DNA of 5,436 nucleotides from assembly GCA_013139625.1 (NCBI GenBank), contig WTAK01000156.1, positions 1 through 5,436 on the forward strand, in the 5' to 3' direction. The stretch comes from Candidatus Delongbacteria bacterium. Its GTDB lineage: Bacteria; UBA4055. The notes beneath the pieces were generated by a model. That model did not search any database. It was not told the origin of the DNA and worked only from the letters and a program-made list of their open reading frames with translations. Shown here one piece after another: positions 1-5,436 of this stretch; the first letter of the stretch is position 1; each line of letters begins with the position of its first letter. The position numbers and the translations under genes were made by a program.

Positions 1-335
1 CCCTGTCCCCTCTCTCCGAAAGTAACTAATCTATTTCCATCCTTATCAAATTTATGGATCTTTGACCTTCTTGCATCCAGAATATACATATTTCCATACT
101 GGTCAAGTTCAATATTATTTAGCTGAACAACATTAGCTGTATCCTGCTGGCTAATTTCATCAAAGTTCAGATCGGCAGTAAGCCTCATATTGATCTTATA
201 ATTCGGATCTGCAGGCATATTATCATTTTTGATTATTTCTATACCATCTTGATTCTCAATAGTATAAGTTAATTTTTCATTGTTACATGCTATAAACATA
301 GTTAACACAATGACCCATAAAATAAATTTCTTCAT
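1..335 (-). CDS. 6-bladed beta-propeller (NHL-type) lipoprotein, 3' end cut by window edge
   Basis: The frame opens with an ATG at 335 and stays open to base 1, giving 111 complete codons plus two bases; the C-terminal part lies outside the window. Residues 1-17 (start MKKFILWVIV) look like a lipoprotein signal: two lysines, a hydrophobic run, and FIAC with Cys17 as the likely lipidated residue, although Phe at -3 is not the ideal lipobox residue. Residues ~70-111 contain a segment typical of NHL/6-bladed beta-propeller repeats, with the LDQYGNMYILDA pattern, then KIHKFDKDGN, then TFGERGQG. In this family that segment often runs on into GPGEF. The start is supported by AAGGAG six bases upstream. 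Such lipoproteins are common in FCB-group genomes and are exported to the cell envelope; their ligand or enzyme activity is usually unknown. It is transcribed divergently from the nitrilase-family gene. Family assignment is fairly secure, specific function is not. Confidence 0.75.
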   Translation of the reverse strand, partial: MKKFILWVIVLTMFIACNNEKLTYTIENQDGIEIIKNDNMPADPNYKINMRLTADLNFDEISQQDTANVVQLNNIELDQYGNMYILDARRSKIHKFDKDGNRLVTFGERGQ

Positions 336-341
336 AACTTT

Positions 342-347
342 CTCCTT
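342..347 (-). promoter_or_regulatory. Shine-Dalgarno site of the beta-propeller lipoprotein
   Basis: The minus strand reads AAGGAG here, six bases before the ATG at 335. It fixes the start of the lipoprotein gene, and its strength argues against a typical Bacteroidetes genome, where such sites are rare. Confidence 0.7.
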
Positions 348-423
348 ATAAATTAATATCTGCTCTCATTCTAATTTATTAAAAATATAGGTTTGAAACT
401 AAAAATTTTATCCGAAATGTATT

Positions 424-443
424 ATGAGATGTATGAGATGTAT
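424..443. repeat. Short tandem repeat, two 9-bp copies plus 2 bases
   Basis: ATGAGATGT occurs twice back to back (424-432 and 433-441), followed by the first two bases of a third copy. It lies upstream of the candidate promoter of the nitrilase-family gene. It could be a paired protein-binding site or a replication-slippage product; nothing else in the window shares the unit. Confidence 0.5.
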
Positions 444-470
444 ATTATTAGTAATGAAAGGAGATTAATT

Positions 471-505
471 TTGCTTTTGCCTAAACTCTCTTTTAAAATT
501 ATATT
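471..505 (+). promoter_or_regulatory. Candidate promoter for the nitrilase/barrel transcript
   Basis: Two overlapping sigma70-like readings are possible. One is TTGCTT (471-476), a 17-bp spacer and TAAAAT (494-499). The other is TTGCCT (477-482), 17 bp and TATATT (500-505). The second also resembles the Bacteroidetes pattern, with TTTG at 476-479 about 20 bp before TATATTTA. The -10 boxes are good and the -35 boxes weak. In a region this AT-rich, chance matches are frequent. Confidence 0.3.
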
Positions 506-540
506 TAGGAACAGAACGCAGGAATGTGTTCTAAATAATT
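497..540 (+). repeat. Imperfect inverted repeat / 5' leader hairpin before the nitrilase-family gene
   Basis: TATTTAG-g-AACA (502-513) is complementary to TGTTCTAAATA (527-537), giving 11 base pairs with one bulged G (509) around a 13-base loop. Allowing a 2-base bulge, AATTA (497-501) can also pair with TAATT (536-540). A shorter alternative hairpin uses AGAACGCA (513-520) and TGTGTTCT (525-532): 8 pairs including one G-U, closing a GGAA tetraloop. The two folds share bases and exclude each other. The element ends about 20 bases before the start codon and overlaps the candidate -10 boxes, so it could be an operator or a leader structure. It is not followed by a T tract, so it is not a standard terminator. 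Confidence 0.45.
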
Positions 541-545
541 AAAAT

Positions 546-550
546 AAGGA
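546..550 (+). promoter_or_regulatory. Ribosome binding site of the nitrilase-family gene
   Basis: AAGGA lies ten bases before the ATG at 561. The spacing is slightly long but usable, and no other in-frame start nearby has a better site. Confidence 0.55.
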
Positions 551-560
551 CAAATCACAT

Positions 561-1331
561 ATGAAGATAGCTTTAGCAAACTTTGAGATAACTGACAGCA
601 TCCCGAAGAATATTAAAACAATTACCCATCTAATTAAAACCGCATCTGCAAACAATGCAGATATGATTATTTTTCCTGAAGATTGTGTAACCGGACTGAG
701 AAATAATGATAACCCTGAGCATGACATAAAGCTTGGACTTACTATTCGTTCAGCAGAAATTTTGACGATTCGTGAACTTGCAAGAGAACTGAATATAATA
801 GTTGTCCTAGGATTTTTAGAACTTTATGACGGTAAATTATATGATTCTTGTATCGTGAGTCATGATAATACAATGACAGTTGATGTATATAGAAGAATCA
901 CTAGAGGTTGGCACGGACCAGCTGTAAGCCCAAACTTCTATGGTCATGGAGAAGAGCTTAAAAGAATAGAAACAAGGTTAGGCACTTTCACAATATTGCT
1001 ATGTGGTGATCTTTTTGATGATAATCTCGTAGAACAAGCCAAAAATATCGATGCTGAATTCCTGATATATCCTATGCTGAGAGATTCATACCCTAAATTC
1101 AAAGCTCATTGGTGGGAAGATGAATTTGAAGTGTATAGAGAAAGATTGCAGATGATCGGAAAAAGAACTTTTATGATCAATGGATTGATAAACTCTGAAG
1201 GTTATAAAACTTTCGGTGGAGGATGGGTTCTGGATGAATTAGGCATTGTTGAAAAAAAACTGTATGTCTTTAAACCGGGTATAATATATTATAATTCAGA
1301 TGATGTTTTATCCCCGGAGATTCAGCAATAG
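561..1331 (+). CDS. Carbon-nitrogen hydrolase (nitrilase superfamily), catalytic Lys apparently Arg
   Basis: This complete 256-residue protein has the length and layout of a single-domain nitrilase-superfamily enzyme, which hydrolyses amide or nitrile C-N bonds in small molecules in the cytoplasm. The N-terminus (MKIALANFEI) is the usual first strand. FPED carries the catalytic Glu40, LGFLE gives the second conserved Glu87, and LLCGD carries the nucleophile Cys148. The later region with Trp184/185, RLQMIGKRTFMIN (from Arg195) and GGGWVLDELG (219-228) fits the family's typical C-terminal part. The Glu-Lys-Cys triad lysine normally sits in a YRK-x-HL motif. Here the codons at that place give Tyr110-Arg111-Arg112, so the lysine appears replaced by arginine. 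That could lower or alter activity, or mark a subfamily. There is no signal peptide. The gene is probably co-transcribed with the outer-membrane barrel gene 22 bases downstream. The substrate cannot be predicted. Confidence 0.9.
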   Translation: MKIALANFEITDSIPKNIKTITHLIKTASANNADMIIFPEDCVTGLRNNDNPEHDIKLGLTIRSAEILTIRELARELNIIVVLGFLELYDGKLYDSCIVSHDNTMTVDVYRRITRGWHGPAVSPNFYGHGEELKRIETRLGTFTILLCGDLFDDNLVEQAKNIDAEFLIYPMLRDSYPKFKAHWWEDEFEVYRERLQMIGKRTFMINGLINSEGYKTFGGGWVLDELGIVEKKLYVFKPGIIYYNSDDVLSPEIQQ

Positions 1332-1340
1332 ATCTATTTT

Positions 1341-1346
1341 AAAGGA
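1341..1346 (+). promoter_or_regulatory. Ribosome binding site that fixes the barrel protein start
   Basis: AAAGGA sits seven bases before the ATG at 1354. An earlier in-frame ATG at 1300 lies inside the nitrilase-family gene, has no such site, and would put a charged stretch before the signal peptide. The 1354 start is therefore preferred. Confidence 0.75.
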
Positions 1347-1353
1347 CAATTTC

Positions 1354-2421
1354 ATGAAAAAAATCTTATTAGTTATAATAATCTTTAACACTTTGCTTCT
1401 ATCACAAGACAAAACCATTAATGAATTTTTTGATATGCTTTATGTAGATCGTCAACCGAGTACAAAGATTGAATCAATGGGGCGATCTGGCGTAGTCACT
1501 CCTGATGAAATGTTCTCAGTGTTCTACAATCCTGCACTTATATCAACAATAAATGGTTTAACTATATCTTCATCAATGGTTTCCCCATACTCATTTTGGG
1601 ATGATTCTAAATTCTCATTTATTGGCATCGGTTATACTCTTAAGAAAAAACTTTCTTTTGGGGTGTCTATCTATAACTATTCTGATGGTATCGAATTCGA
1701 AGAAACAACTATTGAATATCCTGCTGGTACCGGTAGAATTCTCAGTAAAAAAAGTAATGATTATAAACTAACATTATCTCTTAGCCCCCATCGAGCGTTC
1801 AGTATTGGTATTAGTGGTAAATATGTGTCCTCTAATTTCATTGACAGCTCTGACTATTTCAAAGTTGAAGAAGGTTACGACATGGATATTGGTATCCATC
1901 AGATAGTAGCTGTAACAAGAAACAGAAATTTTAGGCAAAGAACAAGCATAGGTATTTCTTTTTTAAATGTTTTCTCAGGTGATATTGGAGATTATAAATT
2001 ACCTCGAATTATGAATACCGGGGTCAATTTTTCTTTTATCCCTAGAGTTGGTACGATAATTCCTCAAATAAATACTATATTATTTACTTTTACAGGTGAA
2101 TATCAAAAAATGTGGGATTCAGATTATCATTCAGGTATGAAATTCGGTTCTGAGTTACTTATTGCAGAAATGGTAGCTTTAAGATGTGGATACTACTGGG
2201 ATAAATTAAATGACAATTATAAAGATATTGAAGAATTTACTTACGGTTTTGGTTTAAGTATTCCTCTCTATAAATTTTACGGTGAAAGTCTCCCTTTGAA
2301 TATTAAATTCAATTATGCAAATATGAAACATCCTGAAAGTAATGACTCTGGTTTCTTAAATTATGACAATATAAATTCTTATAGCTTATCAGTCAATTGG
2401 CTAATGCGTATGGATGATTAA
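1354..2421 (+). CDS. PorV/PorQ-like outer-membrane beta-barrel protein
   Basis: Starting at 1354 the product is 355 residues. Residues 1-17 (MKKILLVIIIFNTLLLS) form a clear signal peptide, with Gln-Asp as the likely mature N-terminus. A segment near the start reads SMGRSGVVTPDEMFSVFYNP, ending in the YNPA motif (58-61). That matches the pattern of FadL-fold/PorV-PorQ (UPF0164-like) barrels, which have an alanine/glycine-rich ‘G-R-S-x-x-x-G-G’ stretch followed by YNPA. The rest alternates hydrophobic and polar residues, with many aromatic strand ends (for example GISGKYVSSNF, GFGLSIPLYKF), as expected of a beta barrel. The length fits that family. PorV and PorQ help T9SS carry cargo to the cell surface, but many paralogues in FCB genomes have no assigned role, and the resemblance here is motif-level only. 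The gene lies in the same unit as the nitrilase-family gene, and its stop codon overlaps that of the convergent deacetylase gene. Confidence 0.65.
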   Translation: MKKILLVIIIFNTLLLSQDKTINEFFDMLYVDRQPSTKIESMGRSGVVTPDEMFSVFYNPALISTINGLTISSSMVSPYSFWDDSKFSFIGIGYTLKKKLSFGVSIYNYSDGIEFEETTIEYPAGTGRILSKKSNDYKLTLSLSPHRAFSIGISGKYVSSNFIDSSDYFKVEEGYDMDIGIHQIVAVTRNRNFRQRTSIGISFLNVFSGDIGDYKLPRIMNTGVNFSFIPRVGTIIPQINTILFTFTGEYQKMWDSDYHSGMKFGSELLIAEMVALRCGYYWDKLNDNYKDIEEFTYGFGLSIPLYKFYGESLPLNIKFNYANMKHPESNDSGFLNYDNINSYSLSVNWLMRMDD

Positions 2422-2428
2422 TTAATCA
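2415..2428. repeat. 14-bp perfect palindrome containing both convergent stop codons
   Basis: TGATTAATTAATCA reads the same on both strands. Its TTAA at 2418-2421 supplies TAA to the plus-strand barrel gene (2419-2421) and TAA to the minus-strand deacetylase gene (2420-2418). There is no loop, GC-rich stem or T tract, so it is not an intrinsic terminator. Confidence 0.6.
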
Positions 2429-3161
2429 ATCTTAGATTTATCAACATTTCTTTTACAATTCTTTTAAAATATTTTTTATGGTAATGTCTTTCACACTTAT
2501 TCTTAAAAATATCAATATTATCATTAGGCTCAACTTCGATCCTGTTTAATGAGAAAATATTCCTTAATGAATTTTTATTGTTATACCTTGCAGTACAAGC
2601 TGAAATGTAATCTAGCTCTCCTAATATTTTCATAGAAAAAAAATTCAAATCGTTTAGTTGACCATAAGGGAAATTAAAATGATTTATTTTAACAAATAAT
2701 TTTTTTTCTAAAATATCTTTTGAGTCTTTAATCTCTCTGAATATTTCATGATTATTCAATTTACTTATTCTACTATGACTTAAACCATGAGATCCTATTT
2801 CAACAAACAAATTTTGTGAAACCTCTTTTAGATCTTCCCAATTCATTATATCAATTTTATCACTGCCTTTGTCCCAGACATTGTATTTCCCTACATGAGA
2901 TACAGGTACAAACACTATCGACTGAATTTCTTCTACTTCCAGATATGGAATAACTTGATCAATATAGCTTTTATATGCATCATCGAAAGTAATAGTAACT
3001 ATTTTATCGTTACTATCATGCTCTTTCAATTCTTGAATATAATTACCTAAAGATACTATTGAGTATTTACTTTTTAAAAATTCTATCTGTCGCTTAAAAT
3101 TATCTAATGAAACTGTATTAAAGCCCGATTTATCACCAATATTGTGATACATTATTATCAT
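2418..3161 (-). CDS. Polysaccharide deacetylase (NodB-type, PgaB/IcaB-like branch)
   Basis: The 247-residue product is a metal-dependent carbohydrate esterase of the NodB (CE4-like) type, which removes N-acetyl groups from glycans. MYHNIG at 4-9 is the N-terminal signature often seen in PgaB/IcaB-like members. Motif 1 is TFDDA (58-62): Asp60 is the expected base and Asp61 a metal ligand, with Ala where most members have Gly. Motif 2 is SHGLSH, with His125 and His129 as metal ligands. Motif 3 is NFPYG (163-167), the aromatic-Pro-Tyr-Gly version lacking the usual Arg. LNRIEVEP (205-212) matches the later conserved Arg motif. There is no signal peptide or membrane segment, so it may act in the cytoplasm on a precursor, perhaps a lipid-linked sugar or LPS intermediate. 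It begins nine bases after lpxD without a recognisable Shine-Dalgarno site, which suggests translational coupling; an ATG at 3152 is an alternative start. GC is about 26% by hand count, lower than the lpxD core. Confidence 0.88.
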   Translation of the reverse strand: MIIMYHNIGDKSGFNTVSLDNFKRQIEFLKSKYSIVSLGNYIQELKEHDSNDKIVTITFDDAYKSYIDQVIPYLEVEEIQSIVFVPVSHVGKYNVWDKGSDKIDIMNWEDLKEVSQNLFVEIGSHGLSHSRISKLNNHEIFREIKDSKDILEKKLFVKINHFNFPYGQLNDLNFFSMKILGELDYISACTARYNNKNSLRNIFSLNRIEVEPNDNIDIFKNKCERHYHKKYFKRIVKEMLINLRLIN

Positions 3162-3170
3162 TTATGAACT

Positions 3171-4190
3171 TTATTTATCTTTCAACTTTTTTTCCAGATC
3201 TCTGACTTTATAAATTAGATCAGGTAACCTTCCTAACGCAGCATCGATTCTTCTCATCTTTCGAAGATCTCTCGCAGGAGTGCCGGTAATAATACTTCCA
3301 TCCTTTACATTTCCCGTAATACCAGCCTGAGCACCAATCATTACACCCTTCCCAACATTAAGATGACCAACAAAACCTACCTGACCACTGATCATGCAAT
3401 TATCACCGATCTTAGTACTTCCTGCTATCCCTGTTTGACCTGCAATAACAACATCTTTACCAATTTCCACATTATGCCCCACTTGAATCAAGTTATCTAA
3501 TTTAGTACCACTACGAATGATCGTAGAACCCATTGTTGATCTATCCACAATAGTATTAGCACCAATTTCTACATTATCTTCTAAGATCACATTACCGACT
3601 TGAGGTATCTTTTCATAACTGCCCTGACCCGGAGCAAAACCAAAACCATCACTACCAATGATAGCACCATTTTGAAGTATTACATTATTTCCTATAATAC
3701 ATCCTTCTCTGATACTAACACTTGAGTAAATAATAACATTATCACCTATCTTAACATTCGAACCGATCGTAACATTGGATTGTATTTGAACATTTGTACC
3801 TATCTTTGTCTGTTTTCCAATTGAAACAAAAGCATTTATTGAAGAATTCGCTCCAATCACAGCTGTTTCATCAATAGATACCATACTATCTATCCCCTGC
3901 TTGGCAACAGGCTCTAGAGGATAAAAAGCATACATGATCTTAACAAATGATATATAAGGCTCATCAACTTTTAATAAAATAATATCTCTGTCTGTGGAAA
4001 AATCTTTGGGGACAATAACCGCTGAAGCTTTTGTTGTATTTATCTGAGAAAAATATTTTTCATTATGCAAAAAAGTAATATCATACTCTATAGCTTCATC
4101 TATTTTATTTACATTCTTTATTTCTATATCTTTTATATTCTCTACTTCTGCATTGATCATTTCTGCGATCTTACTAATATTGATAGACAT
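3171..4190 (-). CDS. lpxD: UDP-3-O-acylglucosamine N-acyltransferase LpxD
   Basis: LpxD catalyses the third step of lipid A synthesis, moving a 3-hydroxyacyl chain from acyl carrier protein to the 2-amino group of UDP-3-O-acylglucosamine in the cytoplasm. The 339-residue length is that of typical LpxD proteins. Residues ~1-95 form the N-terminal uridine-binding domain. Residues ~100-300 are hexapeptide repeats of the left-handed parallel beta helix (for example IGTNVQIQ, IGSNVKIG, IGDNVIIY). SDGFGFAPG (180-188) is a family signature. The catalytic histidine is His239 in VGHNVEIG and a second conserved one is His276 in VGHLNVG; both fall at the same numbers as in E. coli LpxD. The C-terminus (LIYKVRDLEKKLKDK) is a short helical tail. 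The start is supported by AAGGAG six bases upstream. It sits 1 nt after the porX-like gene and 9 nt before the deacetylase gene, so all three are probably one transcript. No fabZ, lpxA or lpxB is present in this window. Confidence 0.97.
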   Translation of the reverse strand: MSINISKIAEMINAEVENIKDIEIKNVNKIDEAIEYDITFLHNEKYFSQINTTKASAVIVPKDFSTDRDIILLKVDEPYISFVKIMYAFYPLEPVAKQGIDSMVSIDETAVIGANSSINAFVSIGKQTKIGTNVQIQSNVTIGSNVKIGDNVIIYSSVSIREGCIIGNNVILQNGAIIGSDGFGFAPGQGSYEKIPQVGNVILEDNVEIGANTIVDRSTMGSTIIRSGTKLDNLIQVGHNVEIGKDVVIAGQTGIAGSTKIGDNCMISGQVGFVGHLNVGKGVMIGAQAGITGNVKDGSIITGTPARDLRKMRRIDAALGRLPDLIYKVRDLEKKLKDK

Positions 4191-4191
4191 T

Positions 4192-5436
4192 CTATACTCC
4201 TTTTTTATTTAAGATCAACACTGGTAATACAACCTCATCTAGGCTTATTCCACCATGTTGATATGTATTTTTTATTTTCGAGAAAAAATCTCCTAGATTC
4301 TTTTCATAGACAAAGCAATGATCTTCTTTAGCTAGTATGATATTCTTGCCATTAAAGAAACTTGCCATTTTATAATCTGATGGTTTCTGCCAGAAGAAGG
4401 TCTGCTTTTTATTGGATGTCGATAAATTTTTCCCATACTTCATTCTTAAACCGCTGCTGGATTGACCATCACCTTTTATTTTTGTAAATTTATTTATCAA
4501 TTTTGCTCCGTGATCTGTAGTAATGATGATTTTAAATCCAAGATCTCCAAGCTTATCAATTATCTTGTGTAAGTGAGAACTTTTAAACCAATTTTTGATA
4601 GTAGCTCTGTATGAACTTTCGCTATCCATCATCTCATTTATCAGCTCATCCTTCTTTTTGTCATGAATTAAAAAATCTACCATATTTACTACAATTGAAA
4701 GTAGTTTTGTATCTTTTATTTCACCTATTTTACTCTCAAATTTAGCAAATTCATCAACTCTGTACATTTTATAATATTTCAGCTTCTTGCCCAGTTCAAT
4801 ACCTTTAGACCTCAATTGCCTTTCAAGTAGAAGATCTTCGTTTCTATTACTACTTTCTTCATCTTCAAAATTATCAAAATAAATATCTGAATGCTTATTT
4901 TCTAATTCATCAGGAAATAATCCTGAAAATATTGCATTCCTGGCGAACTCAGTTGAAGTAGGGAGAATCGAATAATAAGATTCTTTATCTATTGAAAAAT
5001 TATTCTTCAAAGTATCTTCTATCATAGACATTTGATCGAATGGAAAGCAATCAATAACTATAAATGCCATCTTTTTTTTATCTATATCAGGTAATATATA
5101 TTTCTCAATTATGTCAACAGAAAATGTCGGCCTATCACTATCGCCATTTATCCAATTTTCATAATTTTTTTGTATAAAATCTCCGAATATCTTGTTTGCA
5201 TCTGATTTTAAATCGTTAAAAGTCGATGTTAAATTCGGATCATTGATCTCGTCTAGTTTTATTCCCCAATATGATATTTTTTTATTTATCTCTATCCAAT
5301 CATTTGGATCATTTGATGAATCTATCATCCCTCTTAAAATATTATAATGTTTGATATATCTTTTCGATAGATTTTCAGAAACTAAATTTTCCTGCTCTAG
5401 ATTTTTTCTTATAGTTAAATAAAGTTGTAAAGGAGT
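4192..5436 (-). CDS. porX: PorX-like response regulator/PglZ-domain protein, 5' end cut by window edge
   Basis: The reading frame is open from its TAG at 4194-4192 to the window edge (414 codons, phase intact). The ATG at 5328 is therefore internal, not the start. The first visible residues (TPLQLYLTIRKNL) match the end of the receiver domain and linker of PorX proteins, then LVSENLSKRYIK and a helical segment including SYWGIKLDEI. The PglZ (alkaline phosphatase-fold) domain follows. Counting from the edge, VIDCFPFDQ has Asp129 and PTSTEFARNAIFSGL (159-173) holds the Thr nucleophile motif. NMVDFLIH has Asp254 and His258, TTDHG has Asp308 and His309, and TYQHGGISLDEVVLP has His394. All expected metal ligands are present. 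Adding a receiver domain would give about 520 residues, PorX size. PorX in Porphyromonas is a T9SS regulator that is phosphorylated by PorY and hydrolyses oligonucleotides. Function here is inferred from family. The gene is first of the visible genes in the unit with lpxD. Confidence 0.87.
   Translation of the reverse strand, partial: TPLQLYLTIRKNLEQENLVSENLSKRYIKHYNILRGMIDSSNDPNDWIEINKKISYWGIKLDEINDPNLTSTFNDLKSDANKIFGDFIQKNYENWINGDSDRPTFSVDIIEKYILPDIDKKKMAFIVIDCFPFDQMSMIEDTLKNNFSIDKESYYSILPTSTEFARNAIFSGLFPDELENKHSDIYFDNFEDEESSNRNEDLLLERQLRSKGIELGKKLKYYKMYRVDEFAKFESKIGEIKDTKLLSIVVNMVDFLIHDKKKDELINEMMDSESSYRATIKNWFKSSHLHKIIDKLGDLGFKIIITTDHGAKLINKFTKIKGDGQSSSGLRMKYGKNLSTSNKKQTFFWQKPSDYKMASFFNGKNIILAKEDHCFVYEKNLGDFFSKIKNTYQHGGISLDEVVLPVLILNKKGV
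4197..4202 (-). promoter_or_regulatory. lpxD ribosome binding site inside the end of the porX-like gene
   Basis: The minus strand reads AAGGAG across the last Lys-Gly-Val codons of the upstream gene, six bases before the lpxD ATG at 4190. Together with the 1-nt gap between stop and start, this suggests that translation of the two genes is coupled. Confidence 0.8.

Larger units (their letters stand above)
336..560. other. Divergent intergenic region (about 225 bp)
   Basis: This gap separates the leftward lipoprotein gene from the rightward nitrilase-family gene, so it should carry promoters for both. I found no credible coding frame in it. It is very AT-rich. Reading rightward it holds a 9-bp tandem repeat (424-443), candidate -35/-10 boxes (471-505), an imperfect inverted repeat (497-540) and a ribosome site (546-550). 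On the minus strand there are several TA-rich boxes between 350 and 390 (for example TATATT), but none pairs convincingly with a -35 element, so I do not call a leftward promoter. Confidence 0.6.

Noticed and set aside
539..727. Minus-strand open frame of 62 codons opposite the start of the nitrilase-family gene
   Set aside because: It lies almost wholly over a convincing plus-strand gene, has no ribosome site I could see and no recognisable domain.
1300..1353. Longer start for the barrel protein at 1300
   Set aside because: It would overlap the nitrilase-family gene and place 18 polar or charged residues before a normal signal peptide; the 1354 start has a good ribosome site.
2418..3161. 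Recent horizontal acquisition of the deacetylase gene because of its low GC (about 26%)
   Set aside because: The porX-like gene is also low (roughly 29% in sampled lines), and lpxD is raised by its Gly/Ala-rich repeats, so the contrast is not strong evidence.
3300..3900. Repetitive pattern (recurrent ACC-AAT-like units) within lpxD as a DNA repeat array or CRISPR
   Set aside because: The periodicity comes from the hexapeptide repeats of the encoded beta helix; there are no constant repeats with unique spacers.
4065..4331. Plus-strand open frame of 88 codons across the lpxD/porX-like junction
   Set aside because: Its product is a Phe/Tyr/Ile-rich low-complexity sequence, as expected from the antisense of AT-rich coding DNA, and it overlaps two well-supported genes.
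5072..5079. Run of eight A on the minus strand within the porX-like gene as a possible slippage site
   Set aside because: The frame is intact on both sides and encodes an ordinary Lys run just before the conserved PglZ strand; nothing indicates programmed frameshifting.

Overview
The window is an AT-rich stretch from a Gram-negative bacterium. A lipid A gene (lpxD), a lipoprotein signal peptide and a predicted outer-membrane barrel all point to an outer membrane. A PorX-type response regulator/PglZ protein, a PorV/PorQ-like barrel and a 6-bladed beta-propeller lipoprotein together suggest the FCB/Bacteroidota-related superphylum. Most starts have clear AAGGA-type Shine-Dalgarno sites, which are usually weak or absent in Bacteroidetes proper. 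A relative such as Cloacimonadota is therefore my best guess, but this is inference and not a taxonomic assignment.

Layout. Positions 1-335 (minus) hold the N-terminal third or so of a lipoprotein with a beta-propeller (NHL-type) repeat, cut by the left window edge. Positions 336-560 are a divergent intergenic region with candidate promoter elements, a 9-bp tandem repeat and a sizeable imperfect inverted repeat just before the next gene. Positions 561-1331 and 1354-2421 (plus) form a two-gene unit: a nitrilase-superfamily amidohydrolase whose catalytic-lysine position appears to be arginine, then a secreted PorV/PorQ-like beta-barrel protein.

Positions 5436 down to 2418 (minus) are a compact three-gene unit read right to left. 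First is the C-terminal ~414 residues of a PorX homologue, whose receiver domain lies beyond the right edge. Next is lpxD, starting 1 nt after the porX stop, with its ribosome site inside the last porX codons. Last is a cytoplasmic-looking polysaccharide deacetylase 9 nt after lpxD. The two units converge and share a TTAA in which both stop codons lie, so there is no room for an intrinsic terminator between them.

How the genes may work together. PorX is known in Bacteroidetes as the response regulator and oligonucleotide phosphodiesterase controlling the type IX secretion system (T9SS), whose cargo is often anchored on a special lipopolysaccharide. Its tight linkage here to lipid A biosynthesis (LpxD) and to a glycan deacetylase suggests co-regulation of envelope glycolipid with a PorX-type signal. 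The nearby PorV/PorQ-like barrel fits the same theme but lies in a separate, opposing transcript. I recognised no wholly new system. The porX-lpxD-deacetylase arrangement is the most interesting feature of the window.
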